A DNA stretch of 64,000 bases from Pseudoalteromonas galatheae (GCF_005886105.2 NZ_PNCO02000001.1:1361001-1425000); one strand, 5' to 3'. Positions 27,338-36,582 are shown, numbered from the stretch's first letter. Made by a program: numbers and translations. Notes: generated by a model not told the origin, from the letters alone.

Positions 27338-28573
27338 ATGACATTTAGCGAATTACAACTTCACCCTGAACTACTAAGCGCAATTACCGAGCTTGGGTTT
27401 GCGTCACCAACACCAATCCAAGAAAAGAGTATTCCACTTCTGCTCAGTGGTTTTGATTTAATTGCAAGTGCCCAAACTGGAACCGGTAAGACTGCTGCCT
27501 TCATGCTGCCGATTTTGCACTCCATGCTGATAGGTGGCGTGCAAGATGAGAAACGGGTTAGGGCGCTGATACTTACCCCAACTCGTGAGTTGGCGCAGCA
27601 GGTTGCTGAGCATACTGAAAAGTTAGTGGGTAGCACCGGCCTAAATGTCGTGTGCTTATATGGCGGTGCAAATATTGGTCCGCAAGAAAAGCGCTTAAGA
27701 GCGGGCGTTGACATAGTGGTTGCGACACCTGGGCGTTTACTTGACCACCTAATCAAAGGCACATTAACACTCAAAAATATTCAACACTTGGTCTTCGATG
27801 AAGCAGATCGCATGTTAGATATGGGGTTTATGGGGGAAATTAAGCGGATCATGCGAACTATGCCGCTTAAGCGTCAAACGTTGCTATTTTCAGCTACGGT
27901 TGACGATGCTGTGTTGTCCCAAGTAAAGCCTTGGTTGAACGACCCTAAGCGAGTAGGAGTTGAATCTCAGAACAGCACCGCAAGCACAGTTACGCAAACT
28001 TTCTATTCGGTAGACGAAGATCGCAAACGTGAATTGATCTCCCACTTGATTGGCAAAAATAATTGGCATCAGGTACTGGTGTTTACTCGCACAAAAAATA
28101 GTGCTGATAGCTACGCAAAAGAATTGAATAAGGATGGCCTTAAAACCGCAGCGATCCACGGTGATAAGTCTCAAGGTGCGCGTGACAAAGCGCTATCTCA
28201 ATTCAAATCAGGTGAAATTCGCGTCTTGGTTGCAACGGATGTAGCAGCTCGTGGCATTGACATTGACTCGCTAAACTATGTCTTCAATGCTGAGTTACCC
28301 TATGTTGCTGAAGACTATGTGCACCGTATCGGCCGTAGTGGTCGTGCTGGACAAAATGGCCAAGCCATTTCGCTTGTGAGTATTGATGAACAGTGGCTAC
28401 TAGAAGAAATAGAAATTTTCTTAGATGAGCGATTTGCACCGCAATGGCTGCTAGGCTATGAACCTGATTTAACCAAAGAGCCTAAAGACACTCGCCGTAA
28501 TTCTGGTAAATCTAAGAAGCAAAGAGACAAAAAGCGTATTTTGGGAACAAGAACCAAGCGTAAAAGGAAGTAA
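27338..28573 (+). CDS. DEAD-box RNA helicase, RhlE-like
   Basis: This ATP-dependent RNA helicase probably acts in ribosome assembly or RNA decay. It is 411 residues with Q motif (GFASPTPIQEKSIP), Walker A AQTGTGKT, PTRELAQQ, TPGRLLD, DEAD (VFDEADRMLD), SAT, and HRIGRSGRAG. A basic C-terminal tail (KSKKQRDKKRILGTRTKRKRK) is typical of RhlE-type proteins. It is a single gene, convergent with dgkA, with a perfect 12-bp hairpin between them. Confidence 0.93.
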   Translation: MTFSELQLHPELLSAITELGFASPTPIQEKSIPLLLSGFDLIASAQTGTGKTAAFMLPILHSMLIGGVQDEKRVRALILTPTRELAQQVAEHTEKLVGSTGLNVVCLYGGANIGPQEKRLRAGVDIVVATPGRLLDHLIKGTLTLKNIQHLVFDEADRMLDMGFMGEIKRIMRTMPLKRQTLLFSATVDDAVLSQVKPWLNDPKRVGVESQNSTASTVTQTFYSVDEDRKRELISHLIGKNNWHQVLVFTRTKNSADSYAKELNKDGLKTAAIHGDKSQGARDKALSQFKSGEIRVLVATDVAARGIDIDSLNYVFNAELPYVAEDYVHRIGRSGRAGQNGQAISLVSIDEQWLLEEIEIFLDERFAPQWLLGYEPDLTKEPKDTRRNSGKSKKQRDKKRILGTRTKRKRK

Positions 28574-28588
28574 TGGCTTAGCGCTAAA

Positions 28589-28622
28589 GCTTATGTTTGG
28601 CTTCTCTCATCCAAACATAAGC
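28589..28622. terminator. Hairpin between the helicase gene and dgkA
   Basis: GCTTATGTTTGG (28589-28600) pairs perfectly with CCAAACATAAGC (28611-28622) around a 10-nt loop, between convergent genes. There is no T-run. Confidence 0.65.
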
Positions 28623-28640
28623 ATCATTGGCCATTAATTA

Positions 28641-29021
28641 CTAGTAGAGGTTTTGATATAAACAGCTGCCCCAGATACAGATAAAAACGATAAGTGCGAT
28701 CAACACGCCTGCAGAGCCCAAGTCCTTGGCAAGCCCCGACAGTGGGTGGATTTCTAAACCGACTCTATCAATTGTTGCTTCAATAGCAGTATTTACTATC
28801 TCTGCAAACATCACAAACAGCGTTGCACAAAACAACATAACGCGCTCATAGAGTGAAAGTTCAAGTGTAAACAGCAAAATGATAGTAACCAGCAGTAGAA
28901 TAAGCTCTTGCCGAAAGGCGGATTCATTTTTTGTGAGCCAATTAAACGCTCTAAATGAGTGTCCAAGCGCCAGCAATAGTCGTTTTGCTCCAGTTGGCTT
29001 ATTGGTGTTATCAAAATGCAT
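28641..29021 (-). CDS. dgkA: Diacylglycerol kinase
   Basis: DgkA is a small trimeric inner-membrane kinase that recycles diacylglycerol to phosphatidic acid. It is 126 residues with the family core NESAFRQELILL, three membrane helices, and the active-site run EIVNTAIEATIDRVG. The start at 29021 is fixed by GGAGAAACTA just upstream, and the gene overlaps the end of eptA by 11 nt; the longer frame to 29075 is within eptA. DgkA recycles the DAG released when EptA takes phosphoethanolamine from PE, so the eptA-dgkA pairing is functionally coherent. Confidence 0.93.
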   Translation of the reverse strand: MHFDNTNKPTGAKRLLLALGHSFRAFNWLTKNESAFRQELILLLVTIILLFTLELSLYERVMLFCATLFVMFAEIVNTAIEATIDRVGLEIHPLSGLAKDLGSAGVLIALIVFICIWGSCLYQNLY

Positions 29022-30531
29022 TAGTTTCTCCATTAGTTGCGAGTAATTGAGTTTGACAGGTTGCAAATATGTCATTTTTGGACTGATAGGTTTTCGAATT
29101 AACTTGGGTTAAGCCAAGTAACGTATCGTAGATATTGTCATGAGAAAGGGGTTGCTGTTTTACAGCGTCAATGCAACCACTGTAGCTTTTATTTGTTAGG
29201 CGGTTACTCCAGTAAATCATCGGGATCTGAGTTTGTTCTTTAGGTGCTAGACGATATGGAAAGCCATGTAAATATAATCCGGTTTCACCAAGTGATTCGC
29301 CATGATCGGAAACATAGAGCATGTTGACTGTTTCTGCGTCTAACGAAGACAGTTGTGTAATGGTTTTGTGCAACACTAAATCTGTGTAAGCGATGGTATT
29401 GTCATAGGTGTTCACTAATTCTTGAGGCGTACAATTTTGGATATCGCTACGTTGGCAATCTGGGAGGAATTTTTGCTGTGTTTTAGGGTAGCGGCGATAA
29501 TAAGTTGGGCCATGCGAGCCAATCATATGTAAGACAACAACAATATTGCTTGTTTGCGCGTTGTTTATGGTAGTCATAAGTGATGGGATTAGTACCTCAT
29601 CAAAGCAATACTTACCGTCGCACAGCGGGTTATCCTTGTTAGTATCAATCCGATAATTCTCAACCCGATTACATACACCTTTACAACTACTATTATTGTC
29701 TATCCAAAACACTTCGGCGCCAGCCCTGTGGATCACATCAAGCACGTTATCTTGGCTCTGAGCAAGACGGCTATTGTAATGTGCTCTATCTAGCCGTGAA
29801 AACATACAGGGTACTGAAATTGCTGTCGCTGTGCCACAAGATGACATGTTACTGAAATATTTGATGCCGTCCTGTTTAGTGTATTCGTTAGTATCTATTT
29901 TATAGCCTCCATGTGAAAAGTTGCTTGCACGTGCAGTTTCACCAACAACGATAACGGTGATATTAGCACTTGATTTGGAAGCTAAAGCAGGTGTTTTATC
30001 TAGTAATCGAAATGGTAATGGAGGATAAAAATAGTTATCTCTCAGGTATTTATATCCTGCAATATAAAATGAAAATGGCGTGATATAGCTTGCGACTTCT
30101 TTATTGTTTCTACCAACGGAGGCATAGTTTTGATAAAAGCTAAAGGCTATCAAAGAGATGAAGGTAATTGAAACAAAATTAATGAGTGTAAAGGATTTTA
30201 GCCTTTGCTTTAGTGGCTGTTTTATTTTGTTTTTTGTTATTAAATAAGCAGGGGTTAAACCCAGGGTTAGTACGAAAATAACTAGTTTTAAATTTAAATA
30301 TGAAAATGCTTCCCCTGTGTCTGTTTCAATAACGTTTTGTATCATGTTTTTATCAAATATGACGCCGTAGTTTATTGATGCGTATAGCAACACACTAGAT
30401 AACACAATGGTGATAAATAATAAAGGCCGTACGAAGGTGATTAAAGAAAGCCAACTAAATAGTAACAGTGTCAGGAAAAATAAAAGAATAGGGACAGACG
30501 CTAAAAATAGCCAATCGGACCAGTCCTGCAT
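29011..30531 (-). CDS. eptA: Lipid A phosphoethanolamine transferase (EptA), probable 5' frameshift
   Basis: EptA transfers phosphoethanolamine to lipid A, lowering negative charge and giving polymyxin resistance. It has four N-terminal membrane helices in the present frame, then a periplasmic sulfatase-fold domain with nucleophile Thr in VGETARASNFSHGGY, metal-binding DHGESLGE and HMIGSHGPTYY. The frame opens at 30531 with no good ribosome site. A well-started frame at 30619 (AGGAG 6 nt upstream) encodes a hydrophobic EptA-like N-terminus, then stops at 30542-30544, so the first helix is separated from the rest by a frame change. A PmrA-type box lies upstream of 30619. It overlaps dgkA. Confidence 0.88.
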   Translation of the reverse strand: MQDWSDWLFLASVPILLFFLTLLLFSWLSLITFVRPLLFITIVLSSVLLYASINYGVIFDKNMIQNVIETDTGEAFSYLNLKLVIFVLTLGLTPAYLITKNKIKQPLKQRLKSFTLINFVSITFISLIAFSFYQNYASVGRNNKEVASYITPFSFYIAGYKYLRDNYFYPPLPFRLLDKTPALASKSSANITVIVVGETARASNFSHGGYKIDTNEYTKQDGIKYFSNMSSCGTATAISVPCMFSRLDRAHYNSRLAQSQDNVLDVIHRAGAEVFWIDNNSSCKGVCNRVENYRIDTNKDNPLCDGKYCFDEVLIPSLMTTINNAQTSNIVVVLHMIGSHGPTYYRRYPKTQQKFLPDCQRSDIQNCTPQELVNTYDNTIAYTDLVLHKTITQLSSLDAETVNMLYVSDHGESLGETGLYLHGFPYRLAPKEQTQIPMIYWSNRLTNKSYSGCIDAVKQQPLSHDNIYDTLLGLTQVNSKTYQSKNDIFATCQTQLLATNGETNAF

Positions 30532-30541
30532 TGTAGTAGCA

Positions 30542-30619
30542 TTAGGTACAGTAAAGGGTGGCGAGAACCATCAGGCTGGTATAGCCTGATGGGGAGATAT
30601 GTTTTAAAAATTTAAACAT
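30542..30619 (-). other. Out-of-frame 5' end of eptA
   Basis: A 25-codon open frame has a strong ribosome site (AGGAGTTGGAT before the ATG). It encodes MFKFLKHISPSGYTSLMVLA and then TLYCT, and stops at TAA. It resembles the first membrane helix of EptA proteins. The main eptA frame, read back from 30531, gives FTVPNATTM, so the two join as ...LATLY-FTVPNATTM if about 5 bases (one unit of a CTTTA repeat) were lost. The segment also holds a perfect 10-bp hairpin (CCATCAGGCT 30568-30577 with 30583-30592). Confidence 0.65.
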
Positions 30620-30675
30620 ATCCAACTCCTGATGAGAAAATAAAAACTAAGTTATCTTTATTTTCTATAGAAATA

Positions 30676-30692
30676 CTTAAGGCAACCTTATG
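30676..30692. promoter_or_regulatory. PmrA-type box upstream of eptA
   Basis: CTTAAG-GCAAC-CTTATG matches the PmrA box pattern YTTAAK-N5-YTTAAK with one mismatch. It lies 57 bp upstream of the probable eptA ATG at 30619. On the minus strand a -10-like GATAAC follows about 19 nt after the box. Confidence 0.7.
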
Positions 30693-30694
30693 CT

Positions 30695-32638
30695 TTACTC
30701 TTTTAATCGATAAATTTGCTCCTGATAGGCCAAATTACTAAATAATACATGAGATAGTGCTTTTTCTTTCAAATCAACGGTGTGCGTTGTATTCACCAGT
30801 GGTGTTTGCATCTTAGTCGCCACGTCATATTGCCAATAACTCACTTTGTTTCCTGGCATCAAAATGGCGGCTTTGTCATCTTCAATGTAGGCAAAATTAT
30901 CGTAATATTGCATCATCGCTCTTTGCACTGGATATTGTTTGGTTAAGTCAAAACCAAGCATAGGCGTTGGGCGTTCAACCCCTATTAAAGAAAGCAAAGT
31001 GACAGGTAAATCAATTTGACTGACCAATCTTTTATCTTGTTTCTGATTAAAGTCTGAATTCAAAATAACGGCTGGAATATGAAAAGACTTAATAGGGATG
31101 GGCTCGGATCCATACACCCTGACATCATGATCTGCAACGACTAAAAAGATAGTATCCTGCCAATAGCGGCTTTGCTTGGCCTTATCAATAAACTTTCCGA
31201 GCGCATAGTCGGCGTACTTGATAGCGAGATCTCGCGCAGGTTTATCACTTTTATGATTTGTTGGTAACATTACTTTTCCGTCAGGAATTTCAAACGGGTC
31301 GTGATTGCTAGATGTAAAGATCAAACTAAAAAATGGCTTTTCTTCTTCACTCAGCTGAGTTAGTTCTTTATCCGCTTGATTAAACAGATCTTCGTCGCTG
31401 GCGCCCCAAGACGCAACAAACTCCGGGCTTTCAATATCATCAAAGTCAACGATACGTTGAAAGCCATTTCCTAAGAAGAAGCTTTTCATGTTATCGAAGT
31501 GGCTTTCGCCACCGTAAATAAACTGTGTGGTATAGTTTTCTTTGGCTAAAATATCCGCCAACGTACAAAATTGTTGCTGAGACTTTGAAAGCTTAACAAC
31601 GGAGCGTGATGGTGAGGGGATAAAGCCGGTGATCACGGCTTCAATTCCGCGAACCGATCGGGTGCCCGTTGCGTAGAGGTTCTCCAGCCCCCAGCCTTCT
31701 TGATACAGTTTATCTAACTCTGGGGTTAGGTTTGCTCCCCCCAGCGAGCTGACAAAACGTGCGCCTAAGCTTTCCTCTAAGATAATTACTAAGTTTTTCT
31801 TTTTGCCCTGATGATATGCCAGATTAGTGGCTAGGGTAGGAAGTGTATTTGAGATAAAATCTTGTTTGTAACTTGCTTTTCTTACTGTATCAAAAACCTT
31901 TTCTTTGGATAGCGAACCATAAAGCGCACTGGCACTTTTTTCGCTGCCCATATTTTTTGCTGCGAACGCAACACTATAAGCTGAATTGATGGTCAGCGAA
32001 TTAACCAATGCATCCTGTGAGAAATAGACGGTAGCAGGGTTAAGTGGTCTATGACTCAGAGTGCCTCTTGCTAATAGCGCTAAACAGATAAGACTACAAA
32101 AAGTAGAGATAGCCATATTCCTCTTTGATGGCACATCGTTGCCAATGCGAGGAAAATATCTCAAGGTGGTTATTAAAGCTAAAGTACATAAAAGCAGGGT
32201 GAATATCACTGTGCCCAAGTGGCCACTCAACAACATTGAAATAACTTCTTTGGGGTAAATCAGATACTCAATAAATAAACGGTTCGGTCTGATGTCGTAT
32301 TGCAAAATAAATGCAGGAGTTGCAGCTTCAAGTAGTAGGACAAATGCAATACCCAACGCAATATACCCCGTTATTAGCGCCGTAAGTAAAGGCTTTAATG
32401 GTTTAGGCATAAAATAGTGTGTGACCATTAACAATAAGAGTGGTATCGCGAGATATGCGATAGTACTCAAATCAACTCGAAGGCCTGATATCACAAAGGT
32501 CAAAGGATCAGAGCCTGCCATTCTCTCTAACATCCAAGCCGATAGTCCTAAACGGCTAAGCGTCAAAATTACCAACAAGGACAAGAAAAACACCATGAAA
32601 GGTTTTGCATAAGGAGTTGAAAAGTGTACTTTGTTCAT
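30695..32638 (-). CDS. LtaS-type membrane sulfatase (phosphoglycerol/phosphoethanolamine transferase-like)
   Basis: This is a 647-residue inner-membrane protein with five N-terminal helices (to about residue 220) and a large periplasmic sulfatase-fold domain. The nucleophile Thr lies in LYATGTRSVRGIEA, a metal-binding Glu in VIILEESLGARF, and Asp-His in VVADHDVRVYG. It belongs to the LTA-synthase/OpgB-like group, which transfers phosphoglycerol or related groups to envelope glycans. The substrate in this organism is unknown. It lies between eptA and the two-component genes, divergent from the regulator, with its own PmrA-type box 47 bp upstream of its start. Confidence 0.88.
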   Translation of the reverse strand: MNKVHFSTPYAKPFMVFFLSLLVILTLSRLGLSAWMLERMAGSDPLTFVISGLRVDLSTIAYLAIPLLLLMVTHYFMPKPLKPLLTALITGYIALGIAFVLLLEAATPAFILQYDIRPNRLFIEYLIYPKEVISMLLSGHLGTVIFTLLLCTLALITTLRYFPRIGNDVPSKRNMAISTFCSLICLALLARGTLSHRPLNPATVYFSQDALVNSLTINSAYSVAFAAKNMGSEKSASALYGSLSKEKVFDTVRKASYKQDFISNTLPTLATNLAYHQGKKKNLVIILEESLGARFVSSLGGANLTPELDKLYQEGWGLENLYATGTRSVRGIEAVITGFIPSPSRSVVKLSKSQQQFCTLADILAKENYTTQFIYGGESHFDNMKSFFLGNGFQRIVDFDDIESPEFVASWGASDEDLFNQADKELTQLSEEEKPFFSLIFTSSNHDPFEIPDGKVMLPTNHKSDKPARDLAIKYADYALGKFIDKAKQSRYWQDTIFLVVADHDVRVYGSEPIPIKSFHIPAVILNSDFNQKQDKRLVSQIDLPVTLLSLIGVERPTPMLGFDLTKQYPVQRAMMQYYDNFAYIEDDKAAILMPGNKVSYWQYDVATKMQTPLVNTTHTVDLKEKALSHVLFSNLAYQEQIYRLKE

Positions 32639-32684
32639 AGAATGTTAAGAATAGCTGCATTTATCACAAGACTATCCGACGAAA

Positions 32685-32701
32685 CTTAAGAAAAGCTTAG
32701 G
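32685..32701. promoter_or_regulatory. PmrA-type box facing the sulfatase gene
   Basis: CTTAAG-AAAAG-CTTAGG shows one mismatch to the direct-repeat pattern. It lies 47 bp from the sulfatase ATG; GATAAA, a -10-like hexamer, follows about 19 nt after it on the minus strand. Confidence 0.7.
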
Positions 32702-32734
32702 AAATCCTTCGGAATTGATGAAAGTTGAAGTTCT

Positions 32735-32751
32735 CTTTAGCGAATCTTAAG
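32735..32751. promoter_or_regulatory. PmrA-type box facing the response regulator gene
   Basis: CTTTAG-CGAAT-CTTAAG shows one mismatch to the pattern. It lies 50 bp before the regulator ATG at 32801 and suggests autoregulation. Confidence 0.65.
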
Positions 32752-32800
32752 TTTGAGCAACTAAGCTATGTGACATTAAGCACTAGCCAAAGGTTTATTT

Positions 32801-33478
32801 ATGAATGTGTTACTGATTGAAGATTCTGAGTCCTTGCGTCGCAGCTTAACCTTAGGGCTCTCTAAACTGGGCTTTACGGTAGATGATACGGCGGACGGCT
32901 CTAGCGGTTTGAGTATGGCGCTGATGGATCACTATGATGTAATTATTTTAGATATCATGTTGCCCAGTTTGGATGGCATAAGCGTGCTTAAAGCGCTAAG
33001 ACAACATAAGAATGATACTCGAGTGTTGGTGTTGTCAGCAAAGTCACAACCTGAAGACCGAGTGCTGGGTTTATTAAGTGGTGCAGACGACTATCTCGCC
33101 AAGCCCTTTTCGTTTGATGAGCTGCATGCACGGCTATTAACGCTAATGAGAAGAGGGGCATTTAAACAAGATGGTGATGAAATCGTGCATGGCTTTTTGA
33201 CCATTGACTTGCAGCTAAAGTCGGCGTTAATTGCAGGGCAGCGAATAGACTTAACACCCAATGAGTATAAAATTTTGGAATGTTTGTTTACTAATCAAAA
33301 TAAGATTATTACATCAGAAAAATTGAGCACTTATATTACCGGCAATTTCGATAGTGTGTCGAAAAATGCTATCGAAGCTCACCTTTCTTCGCTACGCAAA
33401 AAGGTAAAAGCGTTGGGTCAATGCTTGCCAGTTAAAACTAAACGCGGGTTTGGATATTATGTTGAGCAACTACCATGA
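32801..33478 (+). CDS. OmpR-family response regulator, PmrA/QseB-like
   Basis: This 225-residue regulator has a receiver domain (phospho-acceptor Asp51 in IILDIMLPSLDG, Lys101 in AKPFSFDEL) and a C-terminal winged helix (IDLTPNEYKILECLF to KTKRGFGYYVE). It is translationally coupled (ATGA) to the downstream kinase. The neighbouring eptA, sulfatase and barrel genes and four direct-repeat boxes make it the likely activator of this block, analogous to PmrA. A QseB-like role is the alternative. Confidence 0.92.
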   Translation: MNVLLIEDSESLRRSLTLGLSKLGFTVDDTADGSSGLSMALMDHYDVIILDIMLPSLDGISVLKALRQHKNDTRVLVLSAKSQPEDRVLGLLSGADDYLAKPFSFDELHARLLTLMRRGAFKQDGDEIVHGFLTIDLQLKSALIAGQRIDLTPNEYKILECLFTNQNKIITSEKLSTYITGNFDSVSKNAIEAHLSSLRKKVKALGQCLPVKTKRGFGYYVEQLP

Positions 33479-34863
33479 AGTCGATCCGAGGGAACTTAGT
33501 TAGCACATTATCAATTACCATCACAGGTGTTGTAGTCGCCATTTTACTCGCTACAGATTTGGCTGTTGACTCTTGGATTGACTCACAATTCGACAAAGCG
33601 ATGCATACAAAAGTTGGCATGCTGATGACGTTAGTCTCTGAAGATGAAGATCATCTTGAACTGCACTTTTCCGGTGAGTTTTTACCTGAATTCACTGGCA
33701 ATATCGAGCCCGAATATTATCAAATCTGGTTGAACGACCGAGTTTTTGCACGCTCTGACAGTTTAGATCTTTTTTCGCAACACGAGTTACCTTATTTGTC
33801 GTTATCACTTGGCGAGAGCAAAGTGGTAAATAAAACCCTGCCAGATGGTCGTGCGGGACGGATCATATATACCCGTTTTATTCCGCAGATCCATACCCTA
33901 AAAGGGGAAAAAAAATCTTTTGACGACGAACTTGTTATTGCCTATGCGGCCTCGTCGGAGGGGCTGGACTTTATTCTTTGGCTCATTGATATCGTTTTTA
34001 TCGTGACTATCGTATGTGTTGTGGTGTTTATTCGTGTCTTTGTGCGTAAAACGGTCGATGTTGGTCTCGCGCCGTTGAATAGCATGAACGCTCAGATAGC
34101 CAAACTAAATTTTTCTAAAGATTCAGACACCATAATATTAGAAAAGCCAGTCTCTGAGCTATTACCCGTTGAGCAAAGCTTAAACCGTTTTATCGTTGAA
34201 AACAGACAACTGTACTTGCGAGAAAAGCGCTTAACCTCAGATATTTCGCACGAACTAAAAACGCCCATTACGGAGCTCATTAATTTGGCGGAAGTTATTT
34301 CACGCTTTCCCGAAGACAATGAATTGATGGATGACTTTGTGCCAGAAGTATTAAGAATAAGTCAGCGGATGAAAAACATCGTCACCAACGTAATGTTGTT
34401 ACATAAATACGAGCAGATAAAGCTACCTAAAGAAGATGTTGTTGATGTATTGCAAGTCGTCAACCGTTCGATTGGTGAGATAGCACTTGATAATGTTGAG
34501 ATTCAGACAACTTGCTCAGAATGTCCAATTCAGACCAACTTAATGGCAGTTGAGAGCATCATTGGTAACTTACTAAAAAATGCCAAGCGCCACCGTGTAG
34601 TGGGTTCCGAAGCACTTATTGTTGTTGAAAAGGGGGCGACAAATGGGATAAATGTTCGGGTGAGCAATCAGGCTTCCGGCGAGCTCGAAAACATGAATTT
34701 AGCACAGTTATTTGAACCACTATGGCAAAGCGACCAGTCGAGAAGCGCGAATGATTGCTTTGGCTTGGGGTTGCCTATTGCTAGGGCCTTTGCTGAAGCC
34801 ATTGATGCGGAACTCACTGTTGCGTTGGAAGGGAGCACCATCACCTTTACATTGACCCTTTGA
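33475..34863 (+). CDS. Sensor histidine kinase, PmrB-like
   Basis: This is a 462-residue membrane kinase. It has a first helix at about residues 10-28, a periplasmic sensor of about 130 residues rich in Asp/Glu (VSEDEDHLELHFSGEFLPEF), and a second helix at 165-187. These are followed by a HAMP-like linker, HisKA with His259 in SDISHELKTPITEL, an N-box NLLKNAKRH and a G-box FGLGLPIARAF. The acidic sensor segment could bind cations or cationic peptides, as in PmrB/PhoQ, but this is inference. It overlaps the regulator stop by 4 nt, and its end is 8 bp from the convergent barrel pseudogene. Confidence 0.9.
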   Translation: MKSIRGNLVSTLSITITGVVVAILLATDLAVDSWIDSQFDKAMHTKVGMLMTLVSEDEDHLELHFSGEFLPEFTGNIEPEYYQIWLNDRVFARSDSLDLFSQHELPYLSLSLGESKVVNKTLPDGRAGRIIYTRFIPQIHTLKGEKKSFDDELVIAYAASSEGLDFILWLIDIVFIVTIVCVVVFIRVFVRKTVDVGLAPLNSMNAQIAKLNFSKDSDTIILEKPVSELLPVEQSLNRFIVENRQLYLREKRLTSDISHELKTPITELINLAEVISRFPEDNELMDDFVPEVLRISQRMKNIVTNVMLLHKYEQIKLPKEDVVDVLQVVNRSIGEIALDNVEIQTTCSECPIQTNLMAVESIIGNLLKNAKRHRVVGSEALIVVEKGATNGINVRVSNQASGELENMNLAQLFEPLWQSDQSRSANDCFGLGLPIARAFAEAIDAELTVALEGSTITFTLTL

Positions 34864-34871
34864 AGCACTAT

Positions 34872-36513
34872 TTAAAAGTGAGTTTCCACTGATAAACCCA
34901 GTTCCCAGCTGTCAACTTCAGGATAGTTACTTAATGGTTTAGTAAAGTCTATATGCACTACGTTTTCGTTACTTGAACGAGCGGAATATAAACGAACTCC
35001 GAGCCCTACACTGCCAAGCATTTTATTGCTTATATTAGGATGTTGTATATTCCCGGATGCTTTTCCCATATCAACAAAGCCAACGAACCCTAAATCAACA
35101 AGCTGATAAATATTAATGTTAGGATACATACGGAGCTCGAATGAAGATTTGACCGTTTGCATACCTTGTTGATAGCTTTGTGGGAAGCCACGGATCCCTT
35201 CTTCTCCACCGAGAGCAAGAGGACGCTCGGCAAATTCCTTGTTTTGCCACGCAGCAATGACATCAGCATAAAAAGCAAAACTATCGCTCCAGCGATAATT
35301 TACCTTTGCAGCGAGAGTAGACCATACTCTATCACCTTGCTGCGTGCCGATTTGGGCATTGGTTGATGCTTTAAATCGGTATAAAAGATCCTCATTAAAT
35401 AGCCATGCTTTGTTGGCTGAAAACTCCCAAATTGAGCCAACTCCATCTGCTTCGGTATCAATACCTGCTTTAGCCGCAAGTGACCATCCGAGGTTGAAAT
35501 CTTCACTGTGATTGATTAAGTCTACATCTTGTAGCACGATATAATTATCTGCGATATATTGAAGGCTAATCCAAGGCGCTAACAGTTTGAAGTCATAAAG
35601 GTTATCTCTTATGGCTAAGTTTGGCTCGTCATAGCTGACATCTTGGTAATCGACACCAGCTATCCACCTCAGGGTGGTGGTGTTGGTTTGCTGCCATAAA
35701 CGGCCATAAGCAAACCGCGCAGATGTACCATTATATCGAAACTGACTTTATGTTTGACCGTTATGATAGATAGAAGTCGTTTGGTCTTGTGCATTAATAT
35801 AAGCTCTATATAACAAAGAGCTGGAGCGCTGATAGAAAGGTAAATATTTGACCGTTATCATAATCATCTGCTTGCACCGTTATCATGGCATGTGGTTGCC
35901 ATGGCGCAGGCATTTGCAACACGGTATGGTAACCGGAACGTTCATGATCAGATTTGTATTTTACGGATGCCCTAACGCCATACCCTAACAAGTTTTCCTC
36001 TTTAAACCCCAAACTTAACTTATTGTTTCCACTACTTCGGCCAAAGTTGACACTGGGCAGCAAACTCCAGGTGTCCCACGTTTGCACTGATATTTTCTAT
36101 GGCTCGGCACTGCTGCAAGGCTTGGCGTAGTTGATTTTCGCCTCTCTGATGTATTTTTTAGCACGCAAGATCCGCTCAGCCTCTAAAATATCGGCCTCGC
36201 TGACTAGGCCACCAGCCTGAAAAGGGAGTTGAGAAGCGATAGTCGCATCTCGGGTTTCTATATGTAGCCAGTTTGCGAAGTCATGGAAAGAGGTCGTTTC
36301 TGGGTTGTCTGGATTAAAAATAGGGTTTGAGTTTATTTCGATAGACTCAATCTTGATGTTTTTCTCTTGGCTTGCTTTATCCGTCTGTCGCGCCATTTTA
36401 TTACTATGTTCAGCATCATTATTGTAAAGGGAGTCGATGCTAAATGGGTCACCAGCAAACGCAGGAGTGATTGAAGTGACTAACACGAATACCGCAACGG
36501 TTTTGGCTGGCAT
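34872..36513 (-). pseudogene. Broken BamA/ShlB-like outer-membrane beta-barrel gene
   Basis: Three open segments belong to one ancestral gene of about 545 codons. The first (36513-36097) has a signal peptide, a POTRA-like region (GGLVSEADILEAERILRAKKYIREAKI) and ends at an in-frame TAG (36097-36099). Reading on in the same frame gives [20 protein letters not shown], a family signature. A frame change occurs near 35800-35815, a second in-frame TAA lies at 35748-35750, and the last segment to 34872 contains the barrel core with GGEEGIRGFPQSYQQG, a surface-antigen signature. With three lesions it is unlikely to make protein. A perfect PmrA-type box and GGAG ribosome site remain upstream. Confidence 0.88.
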
Positions 36514-36565
36514 ATATGCTCCAACTGAAAAATATCAAGCTACGTTGAAAACATATATGCCAATA

Positions 36566-36582
36566 CTTAAGAAAGGCTTAAG
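36566..36582. promoter_or_regulatory. Perfect PmrA-type box upstream of the barrel pseudogene
   Basis: CTTAAG-AAAGG-CTTAAG is an exact match to YTTAAK-N5-YTTAAK, 53 bp upstream of the pseudogene ATG (36513). The half-site is self-complementary, so the box reads the same on both strands. Confidence 0.78.

Noticed and set aside
27361..27774. 137-codon open frame antisense to the DEAD-box helicase
   Set aside because: It is a shadow of the conserved helicase core, with no ribosome site or recognisable protein.
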